Source: Chitinophaga sancti
GTDB lineage: Bacteria; Bacteroidota; Bacteroidia; Chitinophagales; Chitinophagaceae
DNA length: 64,000 bases
Assembly: GCF_034087045.1 (NCBI RefSeq)
Contig: NZ_CP139247.1
Location: forward strand, 7,776,001-7,840,000
Reading direction: 5' to 3'
Made by a program: the position numbers and the translations under genes. Position 1 is the first letter of the stretch; every line of letters starts with the position of its first letter. Below, in pieces: positions 34,657 through 45,400 of this stretch. Below the pieces are notes generated by a model. The model saw only the letters and a list, made by a program, of their open reading frames with translations. It was not told the DNA's origin and ran no database searches.

Positions 34657-36306
34657 CTATTTTACCAGCTCCCTCGCATTTTCCAGGGCTGCAGCCGTCG
34701 GCTTTTCCCCACTCATCATCTGTGCAATATGATTGATCCTCTCCTCTCTTGTCAGCAACCTTACATTCGTCTGCACCTTTCCTGACTTCATATCTTTAAA
34801 CACAAAATAATGCGCATCGGCCTTACCCGCAATCTGCGGCTGGTGCGTGATACAGATGATCTGGTGCCCTTTGGCCATGCCTTCCATGATAAAGCTTACC
34901 TGGCGGGCCGCCTCCCCTGAGATACCTGTATCTATCTCATCAAAGATCAGCGTTGGCAATGCTACTGACTGTGCAACCAGTGATTTGATACACAGCATCA
35001 GTCTGCTCAACTCACCACCAGACGCCACTTTCCGGATAGGTGCAAAGTTGCCGCTCTTATTCGCATCGAATAAGAACTCTATGACATCCTGTCCAAATTG
35101 GTTCAATGCACCTTTTACTATCGATGCTTTCAACCTTGCATTTGGCATACCTACCTGTGCCAGCAAAGCATTCACAGATTTTTCAAACGGACCTGCCGCT
35201 TTTTCACGGCCAGCTGTAATACCTGCTGCCTGTGCCTGTAACTTACCCTGTAAAGTTTCCAGCTCTTTCTCTAACCCTTCCAGTTTTTCATCCAGGTTCA
35301 GCACTCCTTCTACCTTGCCCGTTAGTTCTTCCTGGATCTTCAGCAGCTCGGTCGTATGCTGTGCTGCGTGTTTCTTCAGCAATCTGTACCCGAGTGATAA
35401 ACGTTCGTTCAGCTGTTCTAACCTGGCACCATCCGTTTGTACCTGATCATTCATATGCCCGATTTCTCCCGTTATATCCTGTAACTCTACATATGCTGAT
35501 TGCAAACGCGCTGCAATGGCCGGCGCTTCTTTATGAAAATTAGCCAACCCCTGTACAGATGATTGAATCTGTTTTAATTGCTGCAATAAAGGTTGTTCAT
35601 CTTCTTTTAACTGGAAGTACACCTTGCTCAGGGTATTCCGGATCTCCTCCGCGTGACTCAGCACCTTCAACTCCGCATCCAGCTCCTCTATTTCATGATC
35701 CCTGAAGCTGGCCTCTGTCAGTTCGTCCAGCAGGAATTTATTATAATCCAGTTCTTTATTTGCATTGTTACGCAGGTCATGTAGCTGCTTCAGCTCCCGC
35801 TGTACGGCTACATATCTGCCATATCCCTGCTGGTATTGCTGCAGGGCTGTTGGCTGGTTGACCAGGGCATCCAGTACTTCCCGCTGAAAATCGGACTTTT
35901 CCAGTTCCAGGGTATCGAACTGCTGATGCAGGTCTACCAGGTACTGACTCAGTTCGTGTAGCTGGGACAGGTTCACAGGAGTATCATTGATAAATGCACG
36001 GGACTTACCAGCGGTGCTGATTTCACGCCGGATGATCAGCTGATCTTCCAGATCCAGTTCATGCTGCTGGAAAAAATCTGCCACCTGCGATTTCTTCACC
36101 TTAAAATTCCCCTCTATCACACATTTCGTATCCTTACTGTGCAATACCCCCGGATCTGCACGCTCCCCAAGTATCAATGACAATGCGCCCAGCAGAATAG
36201 ATTTACCTGCACCCGTTTCGCCCGTGATGACGTTCAGGTTCCCGGAAAAATCTACTTCCAGCTGTTCAATAATGGCGTAGTTCTTAATTGTTAGTTTTTG
36301 TAGCAT
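34657..36306 (-). CDS. recN: DNA repair protein RecN
   Basis: This 549-residue SMC-like ATPase takes part in recombinational repair of double-strand breaks. Walker A GETGAGKSI is at residues 29-37. The middle (about 150-360) is a long antiparallel coiled coil, and the C-terminal half carries the signature VASGGELSRLMLCIK and Walker B PTLIFDEIDTGISG, ending with a His-switch ICITHQPQIA. Length matches RecN. It lies 68 bp downstream of... the TPR gene start side and before fabI on the same strand, with a hairpin-free gap. The start ATG gives MLQKLTIKNYAIIEQLEV, the normal N-terminus. Confidence 0.96.
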   Translation of the reverse strand: MLQKLTIKNYAIIEQLEVDFSGNLNVITGETGAGKSILLGALSLILGERADPGVLHSKDTKCVIEGNFKVKKSQVADFFQQHELDLEDQLIIRREISTAGKSRAFINDTPVNLSQLHELSQYLVDLHQQFDTLELEKSDFQREVLDALVNQPTALQQYQQGYGRYVAVQRELKQLHDLRNNANKELDYNKFLLDELTEASFRDHEIEELDAELKVLSHAEEIRNTLSKVYFQLKEDEQPLLQQLKQIQSSVQGLANFHKEAPAIAARLQSAYVELQDITGEIGHMNDQVQTDGARLEQLNERLSLGYRLLKKHAAQHTTELLKIQEELTGKVEGVLNLDEKLEGLEKELETLQGKLQAQAAGITAGREKAAGPFEKSVNALLAQVGMPNARLKASIVKGALNQFGQDVIEFLFDANKSGNFAPIRKVASGGELSRLMLCIKSLVAQSVALPTLIFDEIDTGISGEAARQVSFIMEGMAKGHQIICITHQPQIAGKADAHYFVFKDMKSGKVQTNVRLLTREERINHIAQMMSGEKPTAAALENARELVK

Positions 36307-36367
36307 ATGGGAAAATATTCCGCAAATTAAATTTCTCGGTACGAACTGTATCTGCGCAGCGACTACC

Positions 36368-37855
36368 TCAACCTCCGTTCAATCGCTGAATTCCGGCCTT
36401 TGCCCGCTGATCCAGTGAGTTCTTATAATCATGTCCTTTCATATCCAGACAAGTCTGATAACATTGTTGTGCTTTCACCCTGTCATTCCTCTTTTCATAA
36501 ATATAACCCATTTGCAGGGATGCTCTTGCAGCAAAATATTCTGGTCTGTTCATTCCTGCTTTTATGGTTACTTCATACATGGCAATTGCACTATCATCCA
36601 TTCCCATTTCATCATATATCCTCCCCAGGCGATAGGCATATTCCAGTTTATCTTCCATGCGGGCATAGTCTGCCGCCTTTCTCGTTTGTAACAATTTCAG
36701 GGCATCGCTAAAAAAACCTCCATCGCTCAGTAATCGTGCTTTCAGTAGTACAGCATCCGGCCATTTACCACCTTTTGCATCTTTAAGGGCCTGCTTATCT
36801 GCATCGGTTTCTGTATTGCCCCGGGTCAGGATCTGTGCCCGGTATTTATTGGCAGCATCCATATTCCCATGCAGGTAATAGTACCAGCTTAAACGTTGCA
36901 GACATTCCTTGAGATAAAATTTACCCCTGAAGTTGTCGGTGAATCGCTGCAGGTACACATTTGCATCTTCATCCTGCCTGTCCAGTTTCAATACCCCAAG
37001 CAGGTAATTATTGTATTTGATATCCAGGTATCCGCCACTGTCATTTCTGTCAGACAGGGTTTTGATACCCAGTGCTGCTTTCTGGTTGTTCATAGCGATA
37101 TTCGCTACCATGAGGGCAAAGAGGTAATTATTTTTTGTATCCAGCTGATGTTTCTGGATGAATGCCCATACATCTTCCGGTTTATTTTCAATGAACAGTT
37201 TCAGGTAGCAAAAGTAATAAGAAGCTTCGGCCCTGAATATTAACGCTACGTCATTATTGCTCTCGGCAGACTGTTGTACCTGCCGCATACCCTCGCGGAT
37301 ATTGCCTTTCATGCCCAGTATATTGGAAATCCAGCGATAGCCTTCGGGGATAGTACCGAATACGGCCTGCAATGCACCAATCATCATCCTGTTTGGCTGA
37401 AACTGCGGAAACTTACGCTGGTTGTCTTTAAACTGCACAAATGCTTTCCTGATTTCCCATACGGCATCCCACTTTTCGCTGAACTTGATGCGGATCATAG
37501 CCCACTGAAAACGAATGGCTGCCTGGGTATACAGGTAGTAAGGACTATCTTCAGGCCCCAAAGCCATCATATCCAACCGCTGGTCCCGCAGGTCCTTTCG
37601 TTTCGAATATACAGCAGGATCTTCGTTGAAAAAGAGATTGAAAAAGTCGATATAATTTTCGAGAAAGTAAGGTATCAGGTTATCGGGATGCTCTTTTTTT
37701 TCGGCTTCCAGTAGAGCGGTGCCCGTGGTAACCTTCAATTGCATAATGGCATCATAGGCTTGCTGGCAGCGGGGATTAAAGTCATATACTTTTTGCCGGG
37801 CTACAGCAGGAAAAAAAAGAGCGAGGAACAATCCCAACAGGAATACGGTACGCAT
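36368..37855 (-). CDS. Exported TPR-repeat protein, function unknown
   Basis: This 495-residue protein begins with a signal peptide (MRTVFLLGLFLALFFPAVA). The rest is helical, with TPR-like repeats that are clearest at about 395-480 (YAYRLGRIYDEMGMDDSAIAMYE and QMGYIYEKRNDRVKAQQCYQ). It is probably periplasmic or outer-membrane associated and may act in protein-protein contacts. ATG at 37855 is preferred over 37957, because the upstream extension reads through the terminator of the preceding gene. It precedes recN by 61 bp on the same strand. I do not recognise a specific family function. Confidence 0.82.
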   Translation of the reverse strand: MRTVFLLGLFLALFFPAVARQKVYDFNPRCQQAYDAIMQLKVTTGTALLEAEKKEHPDNLIPYFLENYIDFFNLFFNEDPAVYSKRKDLRDQRLDMMALGPEDSPYYLYTQAAIRFQWAMIRIKFSEKWDAVWEIRKAFVQFKDNQRKFPQFQPNRMMIGALQAVFGTIPEGYRWISNILGMKGNIREGMRQVQQSAESNNDVALIFRAEASYYFCYLKLFIENKPEDVWAFIQKHQLDTKNNYLFALMVANIAMNNQKAALGIKTLSDRNDSGGYLDIKYNNYLLGVLKLDRQDEDANVYLQRFTDNFRGKFYLKECLQRLSWYYYLHGNMDAANKYRAQILTRGNTETDADKQALKDAKGGKWPDAVLLKARLLSDGGFFSDALKLLQTRKAADYARMEDKLEYAYRLGRIYDEMGMDDSAIAMYEVTIKAGMNRPEYFAARASLQMGYIYEKRNDRVKAQQCYQTCLDMKGHDYKNSLDQRAKAGIQRLNGG

Positions 37856-37920
37856 GAACACAAATATATTTACAACTGCCGGCTTTACGTCAAATTCCAA
37901 ACCAAAAACGCCTGCAATGA

Positions 37921-37954
37921 AAAAAGGTTGTATCATAAACGATACAACCCTTTT
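37921..37954 (-). terminator. Intrinsic terminator of the zinc-ribbon gene
   Basis: GGTTGTATC (37926-37934) pairs with GATACAACC (37941-37949), flanked by A- and T-runs. On the minus strand it lies 27 bp after the stop. Confidence 0.75.
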
Positions 37955-37980
37955 CAAAATTATTCTTGGAACTATATTAA

Positions 37981-38736
37981 TTAAATAGTCACAGTTGCTT
38001 CCAGATCATTGTCTACCAGCACGCGACCGCAATGTTCGCAGATGATGATCTTCTTGCGCTGACGGATTTCCGCCTGACGCTGAGGAGGAATTGCATTAAA
38101 GCAACCACCGCAGGAATCACGCACTACAGTAGCTACAGCCAGACCGTTACGGTAGTTCTTACGGATTTTTTCGTAAGCTGCCAGCAGGCGGGGTTCTACT
38201 TTTGCACGAGCTTCTTCGCTTTGTTTGTAGAAAGCTTTCTCTTCTTTTTCAGTTTCACCGATGATCTTTTCCAGCTCACCTTTCTTGTGTTTCAGGTTCG
38301 CTTCTTTTTCACCAATGGTTCTCTTTGCTGATTCCAGGGTACGGCTCTTGTCCTTTACCTCGTCATTTGCATCGCGAATGTGTTTCTCAGCCAGCTTGAT
38401 TTCCAGGGACTGCATTTCCAGTTCCTTGGTGATAGCTTCGAACTCACGGTTATTCTTTACGTTATCCTGTTGCTTCTCGTATTTCTTAATCAGCGCTTCT
38501 GACTCCTTAATCTGGTTCTTCTTGTTAGTTATGAAGTCCTGAATGCCACGGATTTCGTCTTCAACATGGGCCAGACGTGTGTTTAACCCTTCGATCTCGT
38601 CTTCCAGATCTTTAACTTCCATCGGCAACTCCCCCTTCAACACCTGGATCTCATCCAGTCTGGAGTCCATCTTCTGTAGTCTAAGTACAGACACCAATTT
38701 TTCCTCTACGGAGTAATCTTTATTTACAGTAGCCAT
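37981..38736 (-). CDS. Coiled-coil protein with C4 zinc ribbon
   Basis: This 251-residue protein has a long N-terminal helical hairpin (about 10-190, charged heptads such as VKDLEDEIEGLNTRLAHVEDE). A C-terminal zinc ribbon follows, with CGGC and CEHC pairs (about 208-240). It corresponds to the widespread CT398-like coiled-coil family with unknown but possibly nucleic-acid or secretion-linked roles. It follows the Nif3 family gene by 9 bp, an arrangement that is conserved in many bacteria and suggests cotranscription. Confidence 0.9.
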   Translation of the reverse strand: MATVNKDYSVEEKLVSVLRLQKMDSRLDEIQVLKGELPMEVKDLEDEIEGLNTRLAHVEDEIRGIQDFITNKKNQIKESEALIKKYEKQQDNVKNNREFEAITKELEMQSLEIKLAEKHIRDANDEVKDKSRTLESAKRTIGEKEANLKHKKGELEKIIGETEKEEKAFYKQSEEARAKVEPRLLAAYEKIRKNYRNGLAVATVVRDSCGGCFNAIPPQRQAEIRQRKKIIICEHCGRVLVDNDLEATVTI

Positions 38737-38745
38737 GTAATGTGT

Positions 38746-39840
38746 TTATAAATAATTTACCGGGTTTGTTCGAATGGTAGATTTAAGAGGCGCAAAATTA
38801 GGGAATTTTTCAGTCAATATATGAAAAAATAAGTCAACCGTAAACTGCTCGCTCTCGAAATGTCCAACATCCGCTATAACTATTTGATTTTCAGCGTCAA
38901 AAAACTCATGGTATTTAAAGTCAGCCGAAATATATGCATCGGCTCCAGCCCCAATTGCCCTTTTCAGGAGGAAACTTCCGGCTCCTCCGCAGAGTGCCAC
39001 CCTTTTAATTGGCTTGTTCCTGAGTGGGGTATACCGGACGCAACCGGTATCGAACTGCTGCTTCACGAACTTCAAAAATGCCATCTCGTCCATCGGCGCT
39101 TCCAGCTCTCCTATCAGACCGGACCCAACCTGTGCGTACTCGTTTTCGAGTTTTACCACATCGTAGGCCACTTCTTCATAAGGATGACTGGCTAAAAGAG
39201 CCTTGATCACATATTGTTCCAAATATAAGGGAAAAATAACCTCGATCTTCGTTTCTGCTTCTAAATGACGGGTTCCGACCTCCCCAACATAAGGCTGGGT
39301 GCCTGCTCCGGCTTTAAAAGTTCCCTCTCCTGCCCCATTATAACTACATTCACTGTATGCGCCAATATGTCCGGCACCGGCTGCAAATAATGCAGACCTG
39401 ACATTTTCGGCAGATTCATGAGGTACAAAAGTGTATAATTTTCTTAATAGCTCCTTTTTAGGCGCTAATACCCTGGTATTTTTCAGGCTCAGCCGCTGCC
39501 CCATCATCTCACAGACCCCGTTCCTCACATTGTCCAGGTTGGTATGCGCTGCATATATAGCGATGTCATGCTTGATAGCTTTGATAGCCACCCGCTCTAC
39601 ATAATTAGCACCATTTATCTTTTTCAGACCACCAAATACAATGGGATGATGTGCCACGATCAGGTTGCATCCCTTGCTGATCGCCTCGTCTACTACCGCT
39701 TCTGTCGTATCCAGGGAGAGCAGTACACCTGTTACCTCCCAGTCGCCACTGCCGAAGAGTAAACCGGCATTGTCATAGCTTTCCTGGTATTGCAATGGTG
39801 CAAATGCGGCGATGGCCGCTGTGATATCTTTAATTTTCAT
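38746..39840 (-). CDS. Nif3-like dinuclear metal centre hexameric protein
   Basis: This 364-residue protein belongs to the Nif3/YbgI/YqfO family, hexameric ring proteins that bind two metal ions. Metal-site motifs include LIVAHHPIVFGG, YAAHTNLDN and a C-terminal IADVGHFESEQ. It is longer than short YbgI-type members because of an inserted central domain (about 125-235), as in YqfO. Biochemical function remains uncertain; GTP cyclohydrolase type annotations are unproven. ATG at 39840 is preferred to one three codons earlier. It is divergent from the M32 carboxypeptidase across 50 bp and shares an operon with the zinc-ribbon gene. Confidence 0.93.
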   Translation of the reverse strand: MKIKDITAAIAAFAPLQYQESYDNAGLLFGSGDWEVTGVLLSLDTTEAVVDEAISKGCNLIVAHHPIVFGGLKKINGANYVERVAIKAIKHDIAIYAAHTNLDNVRNGVCEMMGQRLSLKNTRVLAPKKELLRKLYTFVPHESAENVRSALFAAGAGHIGAYSECSYNGAGEGTFKAGAGTQPYVGEVGTRHLEAETKIEVIFPLYLEQYVIKALLASHPYEEVAYDVVKLENEYAQVGSGLIGELEAPMDEMAFLKFVKQQFDTGCVRYTPLRNKPIKRVALCGGAGSFLLKRAIGAGADAYISADFKYHEFFDAENQIVIADVGHFESEQFTVDLFFHILTEKFPNFAPLKSTIRTNPVNYL

Positions 39841-39890
39841 GACAAGCAAATATGATGGGAATTATTTAAAATTGCAAAAAACTAACTGGC

Positions 39891-41399
39891 ATGACGACAC
39901 AATCTTCGGGTGAATTGTACGCCTTGTACAAAACGAAAATGCAACAGATCGCCGATATACGCAATGCGATTGCTGTGTTGGGATGGGATCAGGAAACTTA
40001 CCTGCCTGAAAAAGGAGCCGCCTTTCGCGGGCAACAGATCACCACTCTCAGTTCTATGGCGCACGAGCTATTTACTGAAGATAAACTGGGTGAATTACTG
40101 ACCACCCTGCATGCCCGTCAGGATATGGACATCATTGCTACTAAGAATATCGCCCTCTCTCTCGAGGACTATGAAAAAAATAAAAAGTACCCTGCCAGTT
40201 TTGTAGCTGAGTTATCTACCACGACCAATGAATGCTACCATGCATGGATCAAGGCAAGAAAAGCAAACGACTACAGGATCTTTGAACCCGTGCTGGCGAA
40301 AATGGTTGCGCTCAAAAAACAGGAGGCAGACATACTTGGATATAACGGGCATCCCTACAATGCACTGCTGAATGAATATGAAAAAGGGGCGAATACCTCC
40401 ATGCTGGATACCATCTTTGCTGATGTAAAAGCAGCACTGGCCCCTTTATTAAAGCACATCGAATCAAAACCACAGGTCAATAAAGACTTCCTGCACCTGC
40501 ACTACGACCGTCATGCACAATGGGCATTTGGAATTGAAATTCTGAAAGCAATGGGGTATGATATGAACGCCGGCAGACAGGATATTTCAGAACATCCGTT
40601 TACCACCAGCTTCAACCCACAGGATGTAAGGGTCACTACACGTATCGATGAAAAGGATTTTGGGAACATGACCTGGAGCTGTATCCACGAAGGTGGCCAT
40701 GCCCTGTACGAACAGGGACTACCTGTAAATGGCTACGGACTACCATCCGGCGAAGCTGCGAGCTTAGGTATCCACGAATCACAGTCAAGGCTGTGGGAAA
40801 ATAATGTAGGTCGTAGCCTACCCTTCTGGCAGCATCACTATGCAGCTTTGCAGGCACGCTTTCCGGACAACCTGCAAAAAGTATCGCTGGATGATTTCTA
40901 TAAAGCCATCAACCAGGTACGACCTTCCCTGATTCGTACCGAAGCCGATGAACTGACTTATCACTTCCATGTAATGATCCGCTATGAAATTGAAAAGGGA
41001 TTACTGGATGGCACCTATTCTACCAAAGACCTGAATGAAGTCTGGAATAAATACTACAAGGAATACCTGCATGTAGATGTACCTGATGATAATCAAGGTG
41101 TATTGCAGGATATTCACTGGTCACATGGTAGCTTCGGTTACTTCCCCACATATTCACTGGGTAGTTTGTATGCCGCACAGTTTTTCATCGCTGCACAAAA
41201 GCAGATACCGGGATTGATTGAGCAGATTACAAAAGGAGATTATAAACAGTTACTCACATGGTTACGTGATGAAATCCACCACCATGGCAGGTATTACACC
41301 AGCAATGAATTGTGTGCAAAGGTAACGGGAGAACCACTGGCGTTTAAATACTTCCTGGATTACGCTACAGAAAAGTATCACCACATTTACAATGTATAA
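39891..41399 (+). CDS. M32 family metallocarboxypeptidase
   Basis: This 502-residue enzyme is a thermostable-carboxypeptidase-1 (Taq) type zinc peptidase that removes C-terminal residues from peptides in the cytoplasm. The zinc site HEGGH is at residues 266-270, with family motifs DVRVTTRIDEKDF before it, and GIHESQSRLWEN and IRTEADELTYHFHV after it. No signal peptide is present and the length is normal. It ends with a strong terminator. Confidence 0.95.
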   Translation: MTTQSSGELYALYKTKMQQIADIRNAIAVLGWDQETYLPEKGAAFRGQQITTLSSMAHELFTEDKLGELLTTLHARQDMDIIATKNIALSLEDYEKNKKYPASFVAELSTTTNECYHAWIKARKANDYRIFEPVLAKMVALKKQEADILGYNGHPYNALLNEYEKGANTSMLDTIFADVKAALAPLLKHIESKPQVNKDFLHLHYDRHAQWAFGIEILKAMGYDMNAGRQDISEHPFTTSFNPQDVRVTTRIDEKDFGNMTWSCIHEGGHALYEQGLPVNGYGLPSGEAASLGIHESQSRLWENNVGRSLPFWQHHYAALQARFPDNLQKVSLDDFYKAINQVRPSLIRTEADELTYHFHVMIRYEIEKGLLDGTYSTKDLNEVWNKYYKEYLHVDVPDDNQGVLQDIHWSHGSFGYFPTYSLGSLYAAQFFIAAQKQIPGLIEQITKGDYKQLLTWLRDEIHHHGRYYTSNELCAKVTGEPLAFKYFLDYATEKYHHIYNV

Positions 41400-41403
41400 A
41401 ACA

Positions 41404-41442
41404 AAAAGATGGTGTATCAATTAGTATGATACACCATCTTTT
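41404..41442 (+). terminator. Intrinsic terminator of the M32 carboxypeptidase gene
   Basis: A perfect 16-bp stem (AAAAGATGGTGTATCA and its complement) with a 7-nt loop starts 5 bp after the stop and ends in TTTT. Confidence 0.88.
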
Positions 41443-41585
41443 ATTTAACAGGTAGGTGTTTAAGCAATTCTCAGGAGGTTGATATAACCTCTGTTTGTTT
41501 GGATAATGGCTTGCTGGTATAGGGATACGGTCCAGCTAATAGCAATAAAATAAATTCAATTGGCCTCGGCTTGCCATAGATGACA

Positions 41586-42248
41586 TTAGTTTAATTCTAC
41601 GATGCCTGTTTTTCTCCAGACTTCCTTTCCTTCTTTGTAAAGGATAAATGTAGGTAAGGTAGTAGCACCAAGCGTTTTAATCACGTTCGTATCTTTACTA
41701 CCGTCTACTTTTAACAACTTTATACCTGCATTTGCTTTTAAATAAGCAGCTACCACTGGCTCCATCTTTTGACAGGGAGGACACCAGTCAGCGCTTATGT
41801 AGATTAATACATCTCCTTCAGAGATCTTACCGGTAAAATCGATCAGTGTAAGCTGAGGGGTATTTGCGCCCCCTTCAACTGTAAGACCCGCCTGTTTCCA
41901 GGCAGTCAGACCACCGTCCAGTTCTACAACATTTGCGAATCCGGCTTCGCGCATCTTCTTTGCGGCGGCATTACTACGCGGTCCACTCAGGCAATACACA
42001 TAAACAGGCTGCTCCTTATTCAAGTATTTTATTCTCTCATTAAATTCTTCGTCACGTGTAAAGTCAGCCTGCATAGCATGCGGGAGGTGCCCACTACTGT
42101 ACTCTGCCAAGGTACGTACATCAAATACCTGTACACCCGATTGTTTAATTCCTGTCTGAAATACGTCAGGTTTTACCACATTGTTATTTTGTGCATATAC
42201 AGCAGTACTCACACATAAAATGAAAAAGCACATAATATACTTACACAT
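41586..42248 (-). CDS. Exported rhodanese-thioredoxin fusion protein
   Basis: This 220-residue protein has a signal peptide (MCKYIMCFFILCVSTAVYA). A rhodanese domain follows (about 28-123) with the active cysteine C86 in CLSGPRS. A thioredoxin domain (about 130-220) has CPPC at 156-159 and the cis-Pro region TTLPTF. It should act in the periplasm on sulfur transfer and/or disulfide reduction. Both active sites are intact. ATG at 42248 is chosen because the signal peptide starts there. It is divergent from the giant PKD gene and has no recognised operon partner. Confidence 0.9.
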   Translation of the reverse strand: MCKYIMCFFILCVSTAVYAQNNNVVKPDVFQTGIKQSGVQVFDVRTLAEYSSGHLPHAMQADFTRDEEFNERIKYLNKEQPVYVYCLSGPRSNAAAKKMREAGFANVVELDGGLTAWKQAGLTVEGGANTPQLTLIDFTGKISEGDVLIYISADWCPPCQKMEPVVAAYLKANAGIKLLKVDGSKDTNVIKTLGATTLPTFILYKEGKEVWRKTGIVELN

Positions 42249-42460
42249 CGTAAATTTGCTGTATATTGTTGAGCTCGTGCCAACAGTTAAAGCTGGAATA
42301 ACTTTTGTGTGATTTTCTTTTCTACTCTGAACCATTAACAATTTGTTTACGTTTACTTAACGTTAGACTTATACAGGTATAACGTTAAAAAATTGAACCT
42401 TTATTTTTTTAAAACCTATGCTACTGTCGAAAGCCGAACGACATTAGCCATATCCGGAGA

Positions 42461-45400
42461 ATGAAACACCAACGCCTAAGCCTTTTAGTCCATACCTGGT
42501 ATGCCGTTGCATACACATGTGTATTAGTCCTACTCTCTGCCTTCAGAGTTCAGGCACAAAACACAGCAGCATTTACTGCCGATAATTTTTCAGGATGTGG
42601 GACTGCCTATGTACAATTTATTAATCAGTCTACAACAGGAGGCACTGCTTCCTGGGATTTTGGGGATGGAGGAGCCAAATCGACCCTCTGGAACCCAACC
42701 CGATCCTTTACTAAACCTGGCACATACACTGTAACTCTTACAGTTACGTTTGCAGACGGTACGAAAGGGACCGCTACCCATACTGTAAATGTATATAAAA
42801 AACCGACAGCACAGTTTACCACGGATGTAACCAGCGGTTGTACACCATTACCTGTTAAATTTACAGACCAGTCTACCGCAGGTGATGGTACGATCAGTAG
42901 TGTGAACTGGGATTTTGGGGATGGTAACGGAGCTACGGGTAGTACTGCTAATTATACTTATAATGTAGGAGGCGACTATTCTGCTACGACTATCGTGACC
43001 AATAGCTATGGTTGTACCAATAGCTATTCACAGATTATTCATGCGAATGCTACCCCTCAGCCAGCATTTACCAGCAATACACAGGGTAGTTGTAAAGCAC
43101 CGCTAACCGTTACTTTTACAAACAATACGACGATCAATACCACTGGTAATCCGGGTATTACATACCTCTGGAACTTTGGAGACGGTAGTACCAGCAGTGA
43201 TATGAACCCGATCCATACATACACCGCAGAAGGGAAATACACCGTTACACTAACGGCTACTTCCGCCGATGGATGCACACAAACACTCACACAAACTGAG
43301 TATATCCAGGTCGCTACTATTGCAGCGGACTTTACTATTGCAGAGAGTCTTTGTAAGGGAACAACCCTCCATTTTACCAATACTACTCAGCCTGCTCCGC
43401 AGACCGCTACCTGGACTTTTTCAGATGGCGATGTACAAAATACAATTGACGCAGTCAAGACTTTTAATACTGCTGGTACCTATACTGTCACATTACAGGC
43501 GCTGACACAGGATGGTTGTCAGGCAAATGTGACAAAGACTTTCACCATCTCTGATATTCCTACTGCTACGGTTACCGCATCTCCCATTACCGCATGTGCC
43601 GTTCCTGCCAATGTGAACTTTACTGGTGTAACCACCGGTGCTACCAGCTGGAAATGGGATTTTAACGATGGTACTTCTTCTACTGTACAAAATCCAGCAC
43701 ATACTTATACGGCCGAAGGCAGTTATACTGTTTCACTACAAGCCAGCAATGCTGCGGGTTGTACAGCAACCGCCTACCAAACCATCTCTGTAAAGGAACC
43801 TATTCTGAGTATAGATGGTATACCAAATGGTTGTGTGCCACTGGATGATACCTTCACGCCTATCGTGGCTACTGCCGATCCGGTTGTAAGCTGGTCATGG
43901 AATTTCGGCGATGGCGGCACTTCTACCGACAAGATACCGACACATACTTTCACCACACAAGGTGATTATATCGTTACCTTAACGATTACTACACAGGGCG
44001 GCTGTACGCAGACTGCTACCTTCCCTGTGGAGGTGGGCACACCAGTGGCAGTAGATTTCACTGTAGATCAAACAACCGGTTGTCAGCCTACTATTTTCCA
44101 TTTCACCAACACAAGTGTTCCTAACGGTACTGCATGGGAATGGACGTTCGAGGAATCAGGCAATACCGGCAATGGTTCTTCTTCTCTGGAAAATCCGACT
44201 TATGTATGGACTAGCATCGGTACACATACTGTGATACTAACGGTTATCAATAATGGTTGCCGGCAGACACTCACTAAAACGGATCTGATCACTATCTATC
44301 CGCCATCTGCTGCATTCCTTGTACAAACAGTGAATTGTGCGAATATCTACTCCCGTACTTTCACCGATCAATCTGACTTTGGTACAAGTACGACTAAATT
44401 ATGGAACTGGGATTTTGGCGATGGTACATCTTCTACCACCCAGAATCCAACACATGTTTATACTGCAGGTGGTACATATACTGTGACACTCACAGTTGAT
44501 AATGGTAGCTGTCAGTCTGTATACAAAACGAATGTCACTATCATTGATGAAACACCCAAGATCTATTCAGATGTCACTACCATTTGTAAAAATGGTACCG
44601 TGAATTTTGCCATGGATCCTGTAACTGCCAGCCATTTCGCCAGCTACCTCTGGAACTTTGGCGATGGTAATACTTACAATGCACCGGCACAGGGCCCTAT
44701 CGGTTATGTATATCCCACACCTGGTGATTATACGGCCAGCCTGGTGCTGACAGATGTATACGGTTGCCTGCACACTTCCAATACGATTCCGATTTCTGTG
44801 AATGGCGCAAATGCGAAATTCAGCATTGATACCAAACAGTGTAGAAATGTACCAGTGAGCTTTACTGATCAATCTACGACCAAGACAGGTAATACCATTG
44901 TATCCTGGACATGGGATTATGGAGATGGCAGCACGCCGGAGACTTACACTACTGCACCTACAAATATCACGCATACTTATACAGCGATCAATGACTACCC
45001 TGTTACACTGACCGTGAAAGACAATACCGGTTGTGAAGACAGTTATACAGCAACTGTACGTATTGCAAATATGATTGCGGCATTTGGTGGACCGGATAGC
45101 ATTGCATGTCTGAATACTCCTTATCAGTTCTCTAACTCTTCCATCACAACACCACTCACTTACCAGTGGGACTTTGGTGATGGTACGACCAGCACAGATG
45201 CGACTCCTGCACATACTTATACACTGCCAGGCAAGTATACGGTATCGCTGATCATTGCTAACACTACTGGTTGTAGCGATACGATTACGACTGTTGACTA
45301 CCTGCGTGTACCTAACCCGATTGCTGACTTCAGCTTCCCGGCGGTAGCGGCTGATGTATGTCCGCCAGTAAAAATTCAGTTTACCAACCTCTCCTCTGAT

